Positions 1 to 7,878 of a stretch of DNA of 44,287 bases are shown here, in pieces. Each line of letters begins with the position of its first letter. Position 1 is the first letter of the stretch. A program made the translations under genes and the position numbers. This stretch comes from an uncultured Eubacterium sp. (lineage in GTDB: Bacteria > Bacillota > Clostridia > Lachnospirales > Lachnospiraceae), in the NCBI GenBank assembly GCA_904502145.1, contig CAJGDH010000001.1, positions 1 through 44,287 on the forward strand, in the 5' to 3' direction. The notes beneath the pieces were generated by a model. It did no database searches. It was not told the DNA's origin and saw only the letters and a program-made list of their open reading frames with translations.

Positions 1-645
1 ACACTGCTGGCTTCCACCTGGAACAGGGATCTGATGAGAGAGATGGGCCGGATGGCAGGAGAGGAAGTGAAAGAGAATAATCTTTGTATATGGCTGGCTC
101 CGGCCGTCAATATACACAGAAACCCTCTTTGCGGCAGGAATTTCGAATATTATTCCGAAGACCCTTATCTCACCGGTGAGATGGCCGCATCTCTGGTAAG
201 AGGTGTGCAGTCAATGAAGGTGGCGGCCACTGTAAAGCATTTTGCCTGCAACAATAAGGAAACCAACCGCCGGGAGAGTGACTCAAGGATATCGGAGAGG
301 GCCCTGAGGGAAATCTACCTGAAACAGTTTGAGATCATCGTTAAAGAATCCGACCCCTGGGTAATCATGTCCAGCTACAATCTGATCAACAGTGTCAGAA
401 GTTCAGAAAATAAGGAACTGCTGGAAGGAATCCTTCGAGAAGAGTGGAATTACGACGGCATCGTCTGTACCGACTGGTATACCCATGGAGAACATTACAA
501 GGAACTTCTTGCCGGTAATGATATCAAGATGGGGACAGGATTCCCGGAACGTCTGATGAGAGCCCTGGAGATGGGCATCATCACCAGGGAGGATATGCTT
601 CATTCTGTCAGGAGGATCCTCAGGATGATTATGAAGGTTGACTGA
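1..645 (+). CDS. Glycoside hydrolase family 3 protein, C-terminal part (5' end outside window)
   Basis: The open frame runs from base 1, so this is the last 214 residues of a longer protein; the Met at base 34 is internal. It is the GH3 catalytic TIM barrel, which releases beta-linked glucose or xylose from the non-reducing end. Visible GH3 marks are LLASTWN at the left edge, the KHFACNN segment, RESDSRISERALREIYL, MSSYN, and CTDW, whose Asp is the expected nucleophile. In the common GH3 layout a linker and an alpha/beta sandwich domain follow the barrel, but here the stop comes directly after RRILRMIMKVD. This fits the permuted architecture known for some Ruminococcus and Butyrivibrio beta-glucosidases, with the sandwich domain first, or a barrel-only enzyme. 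A terminator follows 37 bases later. Substrate unknown. Confidence 0.9.
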   Translation, partial: TLLASTWNRDLMREMGRMAGEEVKENNLCIWLAPAVNIHRNPLCGRNFEYYSEDPYLTGEMAASLVRGVQSMKVAATVKHFACNNKETNRRESDSRISERALREIYLKQFEIIVKESDPWVIMSSYNLINSVRSSENKELLEGILREEWNYDGIVCTDWYTHGEHYKELLAGNDIKMGTGFPERLMRALEMGIITREDMLHSVRRILRMIMKVD

Positions 646-682
646 TCTTTTAAAAACAGGCATATGACGATTGAACGCAAAA

Positions 683-716
683 ACCCGCGGACCTATTGTC
701 CGCGGGTACTTTTTTT
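683..716 (+). terminator. Rho-independent terminator after the GH3 gene
   Basis: A perfect 9-bp stem (ACCCGCGGA at 683-691 with TCCGCGGGT at 699-707) around a 7-base loop is followed by AC and a run of seven T. It lies 37 bases after the GH3 stop and before the convergent PucR-type gene. Confidence 0.92.
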
Positions 717-771
717 ATCTAAGGCCGCATGATATGCACATAGGGCAGAATGCGGAACATAGAGATATGTA

Positions 772-1677
772 TCACAGAGATTTTAAATAAAGCAGGATCA
801 TGGCACAGAGCCTGTAGGTCATGGCACACTCAAAACGGCGGATATCCAGCCCGGTTTCATTCTGGATCTGTTCCAGGCGGTAGAGCAGGGTGTTTCTGTG
901 AATATGAAGCTGTCTTGCCGTCTCGGCGATGTTCAGGTCATTTTTCAGGAAACAGTTGGCCGTCTGGAGGATGTCGGACCGGAAGACAAGTGAATCGGAA
1001 GTCAGATAGTCCTCTCCAAGACTGGTACGGATATATTCCCTGCAGACCTCCGGGGAGAGATCATTGAGCAGATTACCCAGACCCATCTCCGTGTACAGAC
1101 AGATGGTCCTGTCCGGATAGAAGACGGAACCGACCTTCAGGGTAAGCTGGGCTCTACGGAAAGAGAGAGGCAGCTGGCGGAGTTCTTCCGTCATCTCGTC
1201 ACAGGCGATGACAGCCTGTTCCATCAGCTCGGTATTCAATGTATCCAGGATCTCGTAGGCCTTTTCCTTTATATTGACACTCTTTTTTGAAGGAAAACGG
1301 CAGACCAGGATAAGCTGGTTCTTGCGGTGAGGAAGAATCCATGACTTACTGTCGGGGAGAAGATTCTTAAGAAGAGTGATCACTTCCGGATAAAGGTCAT
1401 GTTTCAGGGAGATCAGATAAAGGCATCTCTGTTCCTTATCGTTGATGTGCATCCGGTCGGCGTAAGAAAAGAATTCCTCATCATCCATCTCGCCGGAAAG
1501 CCACTGCCTCAGGATGTCTTCACGGTTGTTAGCCTCTTTATAAGCCTTGGATAAGATCCGGATCCTTTGTACGGTTTCCTCCGGGTTAGTGAGGGAGTCC
1601 TGATCCACATCAAGTCTTAGCCCGGTCAGTTTTTCAAATTCCTCTACGGCTTTTTTCAATGTCTGTGTCCTGTTCAT
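772..1677 (-). CDS. PucR/CdaR-type transcriptional regulator
   Basis: About 301 residues. The last 60 residues form the helix-turn-helix of the PucR/CdaR group (NIAETARQLHIHRNTLLYRL, then FECAMTYRLC). The middle (LPLSFRRAQLTLKVG, then YTEMGLGNLL) resembles the GGDEF-like region that precedes the helix-turn-helix in this group. The N-terminal part is not recognised. A second in-frame ATG lies 6 bases upstream at 1683, but the AGGAG at 1686-1690 is only 2 bases from that one and 8 bases from the ATG at 1677, so the shorter start is preferred. It lies downstream of the sugar ABC ATPase gene in the same direction, but a strong hairpin separates them. Control of carbohydrate uptake is an inference from position only. 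Confidence 0.85.
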   Translation of the reverse strand: MNRTQTLKKAVEEFEKLTGLRLDVDQDSLTNPEETVQRIRILSKAYKEANNREDILRQWLSGEMDDEEFFSYADRMHINDKEQRCLYLISLKHDLYPEVITLLKNLLPDSKSWILPHRKNQLILVCRFPSKKSVNIKEKAYEILDTLNTELMEQAVIACDEMTEELRQLPLSFRRAQLTLKVGSVFYPDRTICLYTEMGLGNLLNDLSPEVCREYIRTSLGEDYLTSDSLVFRSDILQTANCFLKNDLNIAETARQLHIHRNTLLYRLEQIQNETGLDIRRFECAMTYRLCAMILLYLKSL

Positions 1678-1688
1678 TATCATTACTC

Positions 1689-1724
1689 CTGCAATTTATG
1701 TATTACTTCTGTAATTTATGTATT
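1689..1724. repeat. Two 16-base direct repeats, 20-base period, upstream of the PucR-type gene
   Basis: CTGCAATTTATGTATT (1689-1704) and CTGTAATTTATGTATT (1709-1724) differ at one base and start 20 bases apart, about two helical turns. They lie immediately upstream of the regulator start and overlap its ribosome binding site. They could be an autoregulatory operator, but this is inferred from position and phasing. Confidence 0.6.
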
Positions 1725-1730
1725 CTTGCA

Positions 1731-1770
1731 AAGAAAAGCTCCTGAGATCCTTAAGGATCCCGGGAGCTTT
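1731..1770 (-). terminator. Terminator of the UgpC/MsmK-type gene
   Basis: Arms 1735-1750 and 1755-1770 form a 16-bp stem with one wobble and one mismatch around a TTAA loop. Read on the minus strand it is followed by a short T-rich tract (TTTTCTTT, partly within the stem). It sits between the ATPase gene and the PucR-type gene and probably separates the two transcripts. Confidence 0.75.
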
Positions 1771-1823
1771 AATTATGCCATAATCAAGCCTGTAATTCAA
1801 GCAGGCCATGCGGAACAGGGCGA

Positions 1824-2927
1824 TCAGTTTGTAATAGTGACCTCTGTTTCCTTATCAAATACATGGATCTTGTTCATGTCAAGTGCAAACTGAGCTTTGG
1901 ATCCCTGTCTTAATGAAGTGCTGGAAGAAGTACGTGCAGTCATCTGCATACCCTCAAGATCGAAGTAAAGGTATACTTCTGCACCAAGCAGCTCGTAGAA
2001 CTTGATGTCAGCTTCGATGGTGCTTCCCGCATCTTCCGGAGTAGCTTCTCTTACATCTTCCGGACGGATACCGAGAACAACGGTCTTTCCGTCATAACCG
2101 CCATCAATAAGAGCCTTGGCTTTATCTGCGGGAACCGGGAAGATGCTGTTGCCGATCTGAAGGGTGACATCGTTGCCTTTCACATTGCAGATCGCATCAA
2201 AGAAGTTCATCTGCGGTGATCCGATAAATCCGGCAACGAACAGGTTGCAAGGTTTATTATAAAGATTCTTCGGGCTGTCAACCTGCTGGATGTAACCGTC
2301 TTTCATAACAACGATCCTGGTACCGAGAGTCATAGCCTCTACCTGGTCATGGGTAACGTAGATGATGGTAGCGCCCAATCTCTGGTGGATCTTGGAAATC
2401 TCGATACGCATCTGAACTCTCAGCTTGGCATCCAGGTTGGAGAGAGGCTCGTCCATAAGGAAAACCTTAGGCTGACGAACAATGGCACGACCCATGGCAA
2501 CACGCTGTCTCTGACCACCGGACAGCTGGCTCGGTTTTCTGTCAAGCAGCTGGTCAAGGTCAAGGATCTTGGCTGCTTCGCGAACCTTAGCGTCGATCTC
2601 GTCTTTCGGTACTTTACGTAATTTAAGGGAGAATGCCATATTGTCATATACGGTCATATGCGGATACAGAGCGTAGTTCTGGAATACCATGGCGATATCA
2701 CGGTCTTTAGGCTCAATATTGTTCATGAGTTCACCGTCGATATAGAACTCACCGTCTGTGATGGACTCAAGACCTGCGATCATACGAAGTGTAGTGGATT
2801 TTGCACAGCCTGAAGGACCTACAAAAATGATGAACTCTTTATCCTTGATCTCAAGGTTGAAATCATGAACAGCATGGAATCCGTTCGGATAAATTTTCTG
2901 CACGTTTCTTAAACTTAAATCTGCCAT
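1824..2927 (-). CDS. ugpC: Sugar ABC transporter ATP-binding protein, UgpC/MsmK/MsmX type
   Basis: This 367-residue ATPase energises carbohydrate importers of the CUT1 type from the cytoplasmic face of the membrane. Seen: Walker A GPSGCAKST at 37-45, Q-loop VFQNYALYPH around 83, signature LSGGQRQR at 135, Walker B VFLMDEP at 155, D-loop SNLDAKLR and switch His near 193, then a C-terminal TOBE-type regulatory domain with GIRPEDVRE. Length is normal for the family. The Walker A glycine just before the lysine is alanine here (CAK, not CGK). The gene stands alone with its own promoter and terminator and has no permeases beside it. MsmX-like ATPases are known to serve several importers, and the importer at 9719-12903 lacks one. 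An AGGAGG lies just upstream of the start. Confidence 0.97.
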   Translation of the reverse strand: MADLSLRNVQKIYPNGFHAVHDFNLEIKDKEFIIFVGPSGCAKSTTLRMIAGLESITDGEFYIDGELMNNIEPKDRDIAMVFQNYALYPHMTVYDNMAFSLKLRKVPKDEIDAKVREAAKILDLDQLLDRKPSQLSGGQRQRVAMGRAIVRQPKVFLMDEPLSNLDAKLRVQMRIEISKIHQRLGATIIYVTHDQVEAMTLGTRIVVMKDGYIQQVDSPKNLYNKPCNLFVAGFIGSPQMNFFDAICNVKGNDVTLQIGNSIFPVPADKAKALIDGGYDGKTVVLGIRPEDVREATPEDAGSTIEADIKFYELLGAEVYLYFDLEGMQMTARTSSSTSLRQGSKAQFALDMNKIHVFDKETEVTITN

Positions 2928-3011
2928 TATATTTCCTCCTCATAATACAGCAAATATAAAATTGGAAGGAGAGTAGGAATAACCGCCCTTCTCCCTTTAA
3001 CATATATGTAT

Positions 3012-3040
3012 ATAATACAATTAAAGCAATTTTATCTCAA
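3012..3040 (-). promoter_or_regulatory. Promoter for the UgpC/MsmK-type gene
   Basis: On the minus strand, TTGAGA (3035-3040) and TATTAT (3012-3017) are separated by 17 bases. This predicts a leader of roughly 80 bases before the start codon at 2927. Consensus match only. Confidence 0.65.
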
Positions 3041-3083
3041 TGTAAGGATTGTATGAAAAAACGAAAGAATCTATGTTTAATCT

Positions 3084-5003
3084 TTATAATATGTGGTCTT
3101 CCTTGTTGACACCCAGGAACAGGGAGAGGGTACGTGCGTTATCCGTAAGCTGGTCCGTGTCGGGAATGCTTCCGATCACGTTGTCCGTCAGCCAGTCCAT
3201 GGTCAGGATCTCTTCCGTGGAAAGGACGGAATCCCTGTCCTGCCGGATTACCTTGTCCTGAGAGGACAGGATGCCTTTAAAGGGATTCAGCTGCCCGTCG
3301 ATCACCGCCTGTTTCAGGACCTCCGTCAATCTTACGGTACCTGACGGCAGACGTCCTGACTGTACAAGATCAACGATGCCCGAGGAGATGCCCCACCAGT
3401 AACTTACCCCCTTGCCTTTCTTTGCGTTTTCTTCCGATTTCCAGATGCCGTTCAGGATATTTGCCACGGTTTTATCATAGAATACACTCCAGTCCCAGAC
3501 CGGCATGGCAATATTCCAGATTCCGTGTTCGTCTTCCGTATACAGCCCGATCCTTCTTGTATATTCCTCTGCATTGAAGCTGTCCTTGTCGCAGATCACC
3601 CTGATCCCATTTTCCCTGAAGAAAGAATAGATGTCCTGGTCCTGCTTTTTCAGTCTGGACCACCGTAGCCAGATCTCCGCCCTGGGATTGACCATCTTGG
3701 CCCCGATGGCAAATGCATTGATATTGGAGATGGTGCCATAGATCGGGTAATCGGCGATGTAACCGATCCGGTTGTTCTCCGCCATGGCCCCCGCAATGAC
3801 TCCCATCAGGAATTTGACTTCATACATCCGGGCATAGTAAGTGCGGACATGGGGATAGGCAGTGTGGGTGGTACAGTTTAAAAAACGGATATTCTCATGT
3901 TCAACAGCAGCTTTGAGGGTAGCCTTCAGGAAGATGGGTGAGGTGGTGAAGACCAGCTGATGGTCATCCTTTACCGCCTTTTCCAGCACATCTTCTACAT
4001 TGTTAAGATCCGTATTGTTGTAGACGGAAGTGGTCACATGTTCGGGAAATGCTTTTTCCAGATAGGTCCGGCAGACTTCATGGTTGAATGTCCAGGCGGA
4101 ATCCGACGCGGACTGGGCATGGACAAAGGCGATATTCAGATGTCTTGTTCCTCCGGTGATCAGGTGCAGGAAAGGACTTGCTTTTTTCTCCACCGGGTCA
4201 AGCTGGATGCCGGTGGAATCGGAACTTAGCTGCAAAGTAAACTCCTTCCGGCATTTTTCCATTCTTGCGGAAAGCTCTTTAAGGCTGATCCCGGTCAGGG
4301 TGGGATAGTCATAGATGGAGATGAAGGTAAGAAATGCAGAGCTGACCTCTGTGAATTTCTGTTTTCCCATCATTTTGAGGTACTGCTGCTTAAAGAGGCT
4401 GAACAGGGAGTTGAAGGTCATCCGGTCATCCTCGGTCCAGTACTGATCCCGGCTCATGCCGATCAGCCGCTGCAGCTTGGGGAAACTGCCCGGTTCCCTG
4501 AAATACAGTGTGTTGATCTGAGAAACCTGATAAAAGTCAAGAAATTCGTAATAAGCCCTGATATCCGGATGATCCGTCTGGGGAGGCATAAGCCTGGTGA
4601 CTTCGGCCTGAATGGAGACCGAATCAAAATATTTAAGGACACTGACCCTTTTATTGCCTTCAAGGACATAGAATTCATTCAGATATTCATAGACTTTAAT
4701 GGGATCATTTATCCCCTCCTTAAGGTGGGCGGCACAGAGTGCTATCCATTTATGTCCGAATTCCGTATCCGGTTTGAGAAGAGGGAAGAAGCTTTTGCTG
4801 AAACTGGTCTTCCTTGCCGCGGTTACGGTGCCGGCGATCTGATCAAGAGATACGGACTGGATACCGATCGGTATCCCGCTGGATACCCTGAGCCCCGCCT
4901 GGGCGAGGATCTCATCGAGTACCGCCGGGGATCCCCCTTCTTTTTTTCCTGCCTGTAAGGCTTTATCATAATGGGCTCTGGCTTCACCGTATGCTGAATT
5001 CAT
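3084..5003 (-). CDS. Cytosolic ParB-like/BMP-domain fusion protein
   Basis: A 639-residue protein. Residues of about 45-140 resemble a ParB/Srx-like N-terminal domain, with ALCAAHLKEGINDPIKVYEY followed by VLEGNKRVSVLKYF, close to the ParB EGNKR/DGNRR box. A helical linker follows. Residues of about 288-600 resemble the BMP/Med-type periplasmic binding fold that binds nucleosides or autoinducer-like ligands (IAFVHAQSASDSAWTFNHE, GVIAGAMAENNRIGYIADYP, KGKGVSYWWG). Databases usually name such proteins BMP-family ABC substrate-binding proteins, but there is no signal peptide, lipobox or transmembrane segment, and no nucleoside permease lies nearby. It therefore looks like an intracellular ligand sensor; that role is inferred. 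AGGAGG lies 7 bases before the ATG. Confidence 0.85.
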   Translation of the reverse strand: MNSAYGEARAHYDKALQAGKKEGGSPAVLDEILAQAGLRVSSGIPIGIQSVSLDQIAGTVTAARKTSFSKSFFPLLKPDTEFGHKWIALCAAHLKEGINDPIKVYEYLNEFYVLEGNKRVSVLKYFDSVSIQAEVTRLMPPQTDHPDIRAYYEFLDFYQVSQINTLYFREPGSFPKLQRLIGMSRDQYWTEDDRMTFNSLFSLFKQQYLKMMGKQKFTEVSSAFLTFISIYDYPTLTGISLKELSARMEKCRKEFTLQLSSDSTGIQLDPVEKKASPFLHLITGGTRHLNIAFVHAQSASDSAWTFNHEVCRTYLEKAFPEHVTTSVYNNTDLNNVEDVLEKAVKDDHQLVFTTSPIFLKATLKAAVEHENIRFLNCTTHTAYPHVRTYYARMYEVKFLMGVIAGAMAENNRIGYIADYPIYGTISNINAFAIGAKMVNPRAEIWLRWSRLKKQDQDIYSFFRENGIRVICDKDSFNAEEYTRRIGLYTEDEHGIWNIAMPVWDWSVFYDKTVANILNGIWKSEENAKKGKGVSYWWGISSGIVDLVQSGRLPSGTVRLTEVLKQAVIDGQLNPFKGILSSQDKVIRQDRDSVLSTEEILTMDWLTDNVIGSIPDTDQLTDNARTLSLFLGVNKEDHIL

Positions 5004-5028
5004 AATTGTTCCTCCTGAATGGGAAATG

Positions 5029-5037
5029 ATTATACCA
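5029..5037 (-). promoter_or_regulatory. Extended -10 promoter for the ParB/BMP fusion gene
   Basis: On the minus strand, TGG directly precedes TATAAT (5029-5034), an extended -10 element, about 26 bases before the start codon. No good -35 was found at 17 bases. Confidence 0.55.
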
Positions 5038-5144
5038 ATCCTATAACATATTTTCGGGAAAAAGACAATACGGGAGCCCCGGCAGCCACCTTGTGAAGGT
5101 CAAATGATACGAAAGAAAGCCTTTATTTTCATATTATCGTGCCC

Positions 5145-5173
5145 TAGATAATCAGAAACCGATTAGGTATAAT
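5145..5173 (+). promoter_or_regulatory. Promoter for the GH32-LacI operon
   Basis: TAGATA (5145-5150) and a perfect TATAAT (5168-5173) are separated by 17 bases, about 75 bases before the GH32 start. In the leader, ACCGGC (5203-5208) and GCCGGT (5225-5230) could form a small hairpin just upstream of the ribosome binding site. Confidence 0.6.
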
Positions 5174-5247
5174 TAAGACAGGTTATTATAAGTAGAAAGA
5201 AAACCGGCATCTGTTTTCCGTTAAGCCGGTCCGAAGGGGAGGACAAA

Positions 5248-6801
5248 ATGAGAAGAACGCTGAAGATCGATAAAGGATATATTTACATTCCGATCTATAC
5301 AGGAAAGGATAATCAGCTTTTTTCTTTCTATCTGAGCGACGGTGAGTCCAAAACGGAAAAAGTGATGGAATTTCAGATCCCGGTGGATATGAGTAAGGAA
5401 GAGGAATATTTCGGGGATTATCTGGCCGAGATCCCGGTGTGGAAATACCTTGGCAAGACGATGATCATTGAAGGGGAATTTCCCATGATCATGGGTATGC
5501 GGATACAGAACCGGAAAAAACGCCGGCAGTATATGACCAACCGGCCTCTGATCCATTTCACCGCCAACCGCGGCTGGACCAATGACCCTAACGGCATGGT
5601 ATACAAAGACGGTCTGTATCATCTTTATTACCAGTATAATCCTTTCGATGTCCGATGGGAAAATATGAGCTGGGGCCACGCCATCAGTAAAGACCTGCTC
5701 CACTGGGCACAGCTTGATACGGTGATGTTTCCGGATGAAGGCGGAACCATGTTCAGCGGATGTGGTATCGTCAACGAAAAAGAACTGATCGGCCTTCCTG
5801 CTGAAGCCCTTCTGTTCTATTATACCGAGGCAGGCGGGACCAATCTCTGGAGTGAAAGCAAAGAATTTACCCAGAAGATCGCTTACAGCACGGACATGGG
5901 AGAGACCTTCCGCAAGATGGACAAGCCCTGTATCGATACCATATTTAAGGAGAACCGTGATCCCAAGATCTTCTGGCATGAGGACAGCGGAGCCTACATC
6001 ATGGTCCTCTGGCTTAAGGGCAACGAATTCGGCATCTTCCGGTCCACCGACCTGGAAAACTGGGACCAGTCCCAGACCATCTTTCTCGAGGATGCCTGGG
6101 AGTGCCCGGATCTCTTTCAGCTGACCTCCGCCGAGGGGGTAAAGCAGTGGTTTTTCTGGAGTGCCGACGGTTATTATTTCCCGGGAACTTTTGACGGATA
6201 CAGTTTTATCAACCATGGGGAAAGACACAAAGCATATATCTCCAAGATTCCTTATGCCGCCCAGACTTTTTCCGGGGTGGAGGACAGGGTGATCTCCATT
6301 CCATGGCTCCGCATAGAGAATGACGGAAGGTTGTTCACCGGATCCTACGGAATCCCCACGGAGATGTCCTGGTACGATTTTCATGGGCGTTCCTTCCTGA
6401 TCCAGCGTCCGGTGCGTGAATTCTATGAGCAGCTTGAACCCGTTGATCCCAGGAGGATCATTCCGGAAGACGGGTATATCCTTTATGAAAACAGGAATCA
6501 TGACAGAGTTTTCTTTTCTTCCATGATGCTTTCCGATCATTACGGAGACACTTATGAATGGGAAGTCAATTCTTCCAGAGTAACCTACAGTCCTCATTCG
6601 GGCATACTGACCGTAGACGGGGAGAAATTCCAGGCAGGCACGGACTACCGCAAAGTGGAGATGATCGTGGATGACCGTATCCTGGAGATCTTCTTTGACG
6701 GCGGCAAAGGATTCGGAACCTTCAGCCTGGCTGACCGGACCGTCAGTTTCCGGATGGATGAAAGTATGGTTGAATACATCGATTATTTTGAAATAAGGTA
6801 A
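5248..6801 (+). CDS. Glycoside hydrolase family 32 beta-fructosidase (sucrose/fructan hydrolase)
   Basis: A 517-residue enzyme cleaving beta-fructosyl links in sucrose, kestose-type oligosaccharides or their phosphates. After about 95 residues of a small N-terminal beta-rich region, the five-bladed propeller begins. It shows the GH32 catalytic set: nucleophile D113 in WTNDPNG, transition-state Asp in RDP (237-239), and acid/base E285 in WECPDLF. Further family marks are YHLYYQYNP, WGHAISKDLLHW and MFSGCG. A short C-terminal beta-sandwich follows. No signal peptide, so it is probably cytoplasmic and acts on imported sugar. GGGGAGG sits five bases before the ATG. A LacI-type regulator follows 47 bases downstream on the same strand, presumably as an operon. 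Sucrose, sucrose-6-phosphate and short fructans cannot be told apart from sequence alone. Confidence 0.95.
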   Translation: MRRTLKIDKGYIYIPIYTGKDNQLFSFYLSDGESKTEKVMEFQIPVDMSKEEEYFGDYLAEIPVWKYLGKTMIIEGEFPMIMGMRIQNRKKRRQYMTNRPLIHFTANRGWTNDPNGMVYKDGLYHLYYQYNPFDVRWENMSWGHAISKDLLHWAQLDTVMFPDEGGTMFSGCGIVNEKELIGLPAEALLFYYTEAGGTNLWSESKEFTQKIAYSTDMGETFRKMDKPCIDTIFKENRDPKIFWHEDSGAYIMVLWLKGNEFGIFRSTDLENWDQSQTIFLEDAWECPDLFQLTSAEGVKQWFFWSADGYYFPGTFDGYSFINHGERHKAYISKIPYAAQTFSGVEDRVISIPWLRIENDGRLFTGSYGIPTEMSWYDFHGRSFLIQRPVREFYEQLEPVDPRRIIPEDGYILYENRNHDRVFFSSMMLSDHYGDTYEWEVNSSRVTYSPHSGILTVDGEKFQAGTDYRKVEMIVDDRILEIFFDGGKGFGTFSLADRTVSFRMDESMVEYIDYFEIR

Positions 6802-6848
6802 GATGTCCCAAAACACAGCCGATATAATCATTTGATGGAGAGAAGAGG

Positions 6849-7826
6849 ATGGCAACGATAAAAGATGTCGCAAAAGAAGCCGGACTTGCGGTGAGTACGG
6901 TATCACGGATCCTGAATAACCGGGGTTATATCAGTGAAGAAGCGAAAGCCCGTGTTCATAAGGCCATGGAGGACCTGGATTACCAGCCCAATGAACTTGC
7001 AAGGTCACTTCATCGAAATACGTCCAACCTGATCGGCCTGATCGTCCCTCATATTCGTCACCCATACTTCTCCGAGGTGATCAGTTATATTGAGGACCAG
7101 GCTTACAAAAAGGGATACCGTATTCTTCTGTGCAATTCCCAGAGGATCGGTGAAAGGGAACAGAACTACATAGATATCTGCAGGAGAAACCGTGTCGCAG
7201 GAATCATCATGTGTACCGGAATGTACTCCATAACGGAGTTCAGGGATCTCGGTGTCCCCGTTATTGCCTGGGAACGCTTTATCGATCCGGATGTGGCTTC
7301 CGTGGAGTGTGATAATGTCTACGGCGGTATGCTTGCCGCCAGACACCTGATCGGGAAGGGATGCAGGCACATCCTGCATTTTGGTACGGTCTCCCTCATG
7401 CAGATGCCCGGTGACTTCCGTTATGCCGGCTTTAAAAAGGTCTGTGAGGAGGAAGGGATCGAATACCATGAAGAGCTGACTTCTCCTGCCCCGGATTACC
7501 ATCTGGACAGGACTATGGATATCGTGGAGATCCTGAAGAAATATCCCACTGCCGACGGTGTGTTCGCCAACAATGATATCCTGGCAGCCCAGACCATAAA
7601 GGCCTGCAGATTTTGCGGCATTGCTGTGCCGGACCGGATGAAAATCGTGGGATATGATGACGCTTTTATTTCCAGGCTGACCAGTCCTTCCATCACCACG
7701 GTCCGACAGCCGGTGGCCAGGATGGCAGAGCATGCCGTAAACACCCTTGACCTGGCGATCCGCAAGGAACCCTTCAGCAGAAAAATGGTATTTCCGGTAA
7801 CTCTTGTTGAGCGGGAAAGTACGTAG
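6849..7826 (+). CDS. LacI/GalR-family transcriptional regulator
   Basis: 325 residues. It has a classic LacI helix-turn-helix at the N-terminus (TIKDVAKEAGLAVSTVSRIL, residues 3-22), the hinge with YQPNELARSL, and a periplasmic-binding-protein-like effector domain (LIGLIVPHIRHPYFSEV, VPVIAWERF, DGVFANNDILAAQ, IVGYDDAFISRLTSPSITTV, RQPVARMAEHAV). It follows the GH32 gene in the same direction, so local control of fructoside use is the obvious hypothesis; the effector is unknown. A LacI-type palindrome with central CG lies at 9544-9557 over the importer promoter and is a candidate target. A purine-rich AGAAGAGG directly precedes the ATG. Confidence 0.94.
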   Translation: MATIKDVAKEAGLAVSTVSRILNNRGYISEEAKARVHKAMEDLDYQPNELARSLHRNTSNLIGLIVPHIRHPYFSEVISYIEDQAYKKGYRILLCNSQRIGEREQNYIDICRRNRVAGIIMCTGMYSITEFRDLGVPVIAWERFIDPDVASVECDNVYGGMLAARHLIGKGCRHILHFGTVSLMQMPGDFRYAGFKKVCEEEGIEYHEELTSPAPDYHLDRTMDIVEILKKYPTADGVFANNDILAAQTIKACRFCGIAVPDRMKIVGYDDAFISRLTSPSITTVRQPVARMAEHAVNTLDLAIRKEPFSRKMVFPVTLVEREST

Positions 7827-7850
7827 ATCATGAATACAGGATAAAGCAAT

Positions 7851-7876
7851 AAAAGGATGCCTCAGGCATCCTTTTT
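7851..7876. terminator. Bidirectional terminator between the LacI gene and the convergent membrane-protein gene
   Basis: A perfect 7-bp stem (GGATGCC 7855-7861, GGCATCC 7865-7871) with a TCA loop has A4 on its left and T5 on its right. It can serve both the plus-strand GH32-lacI operon and the minus-strand gene ending at 7879. Confidence 0.88.
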
Positions 7877-7878
7877 CC

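Noticed and set aside
5221..6906. 561-codon open frame on the minus strand across the GH32 gene
   Set aside because: It is antisense to a gene with a complete GH32 catalytic set, and its translation shows no family motif; long antisense frames arise from the codon bias of this genome.
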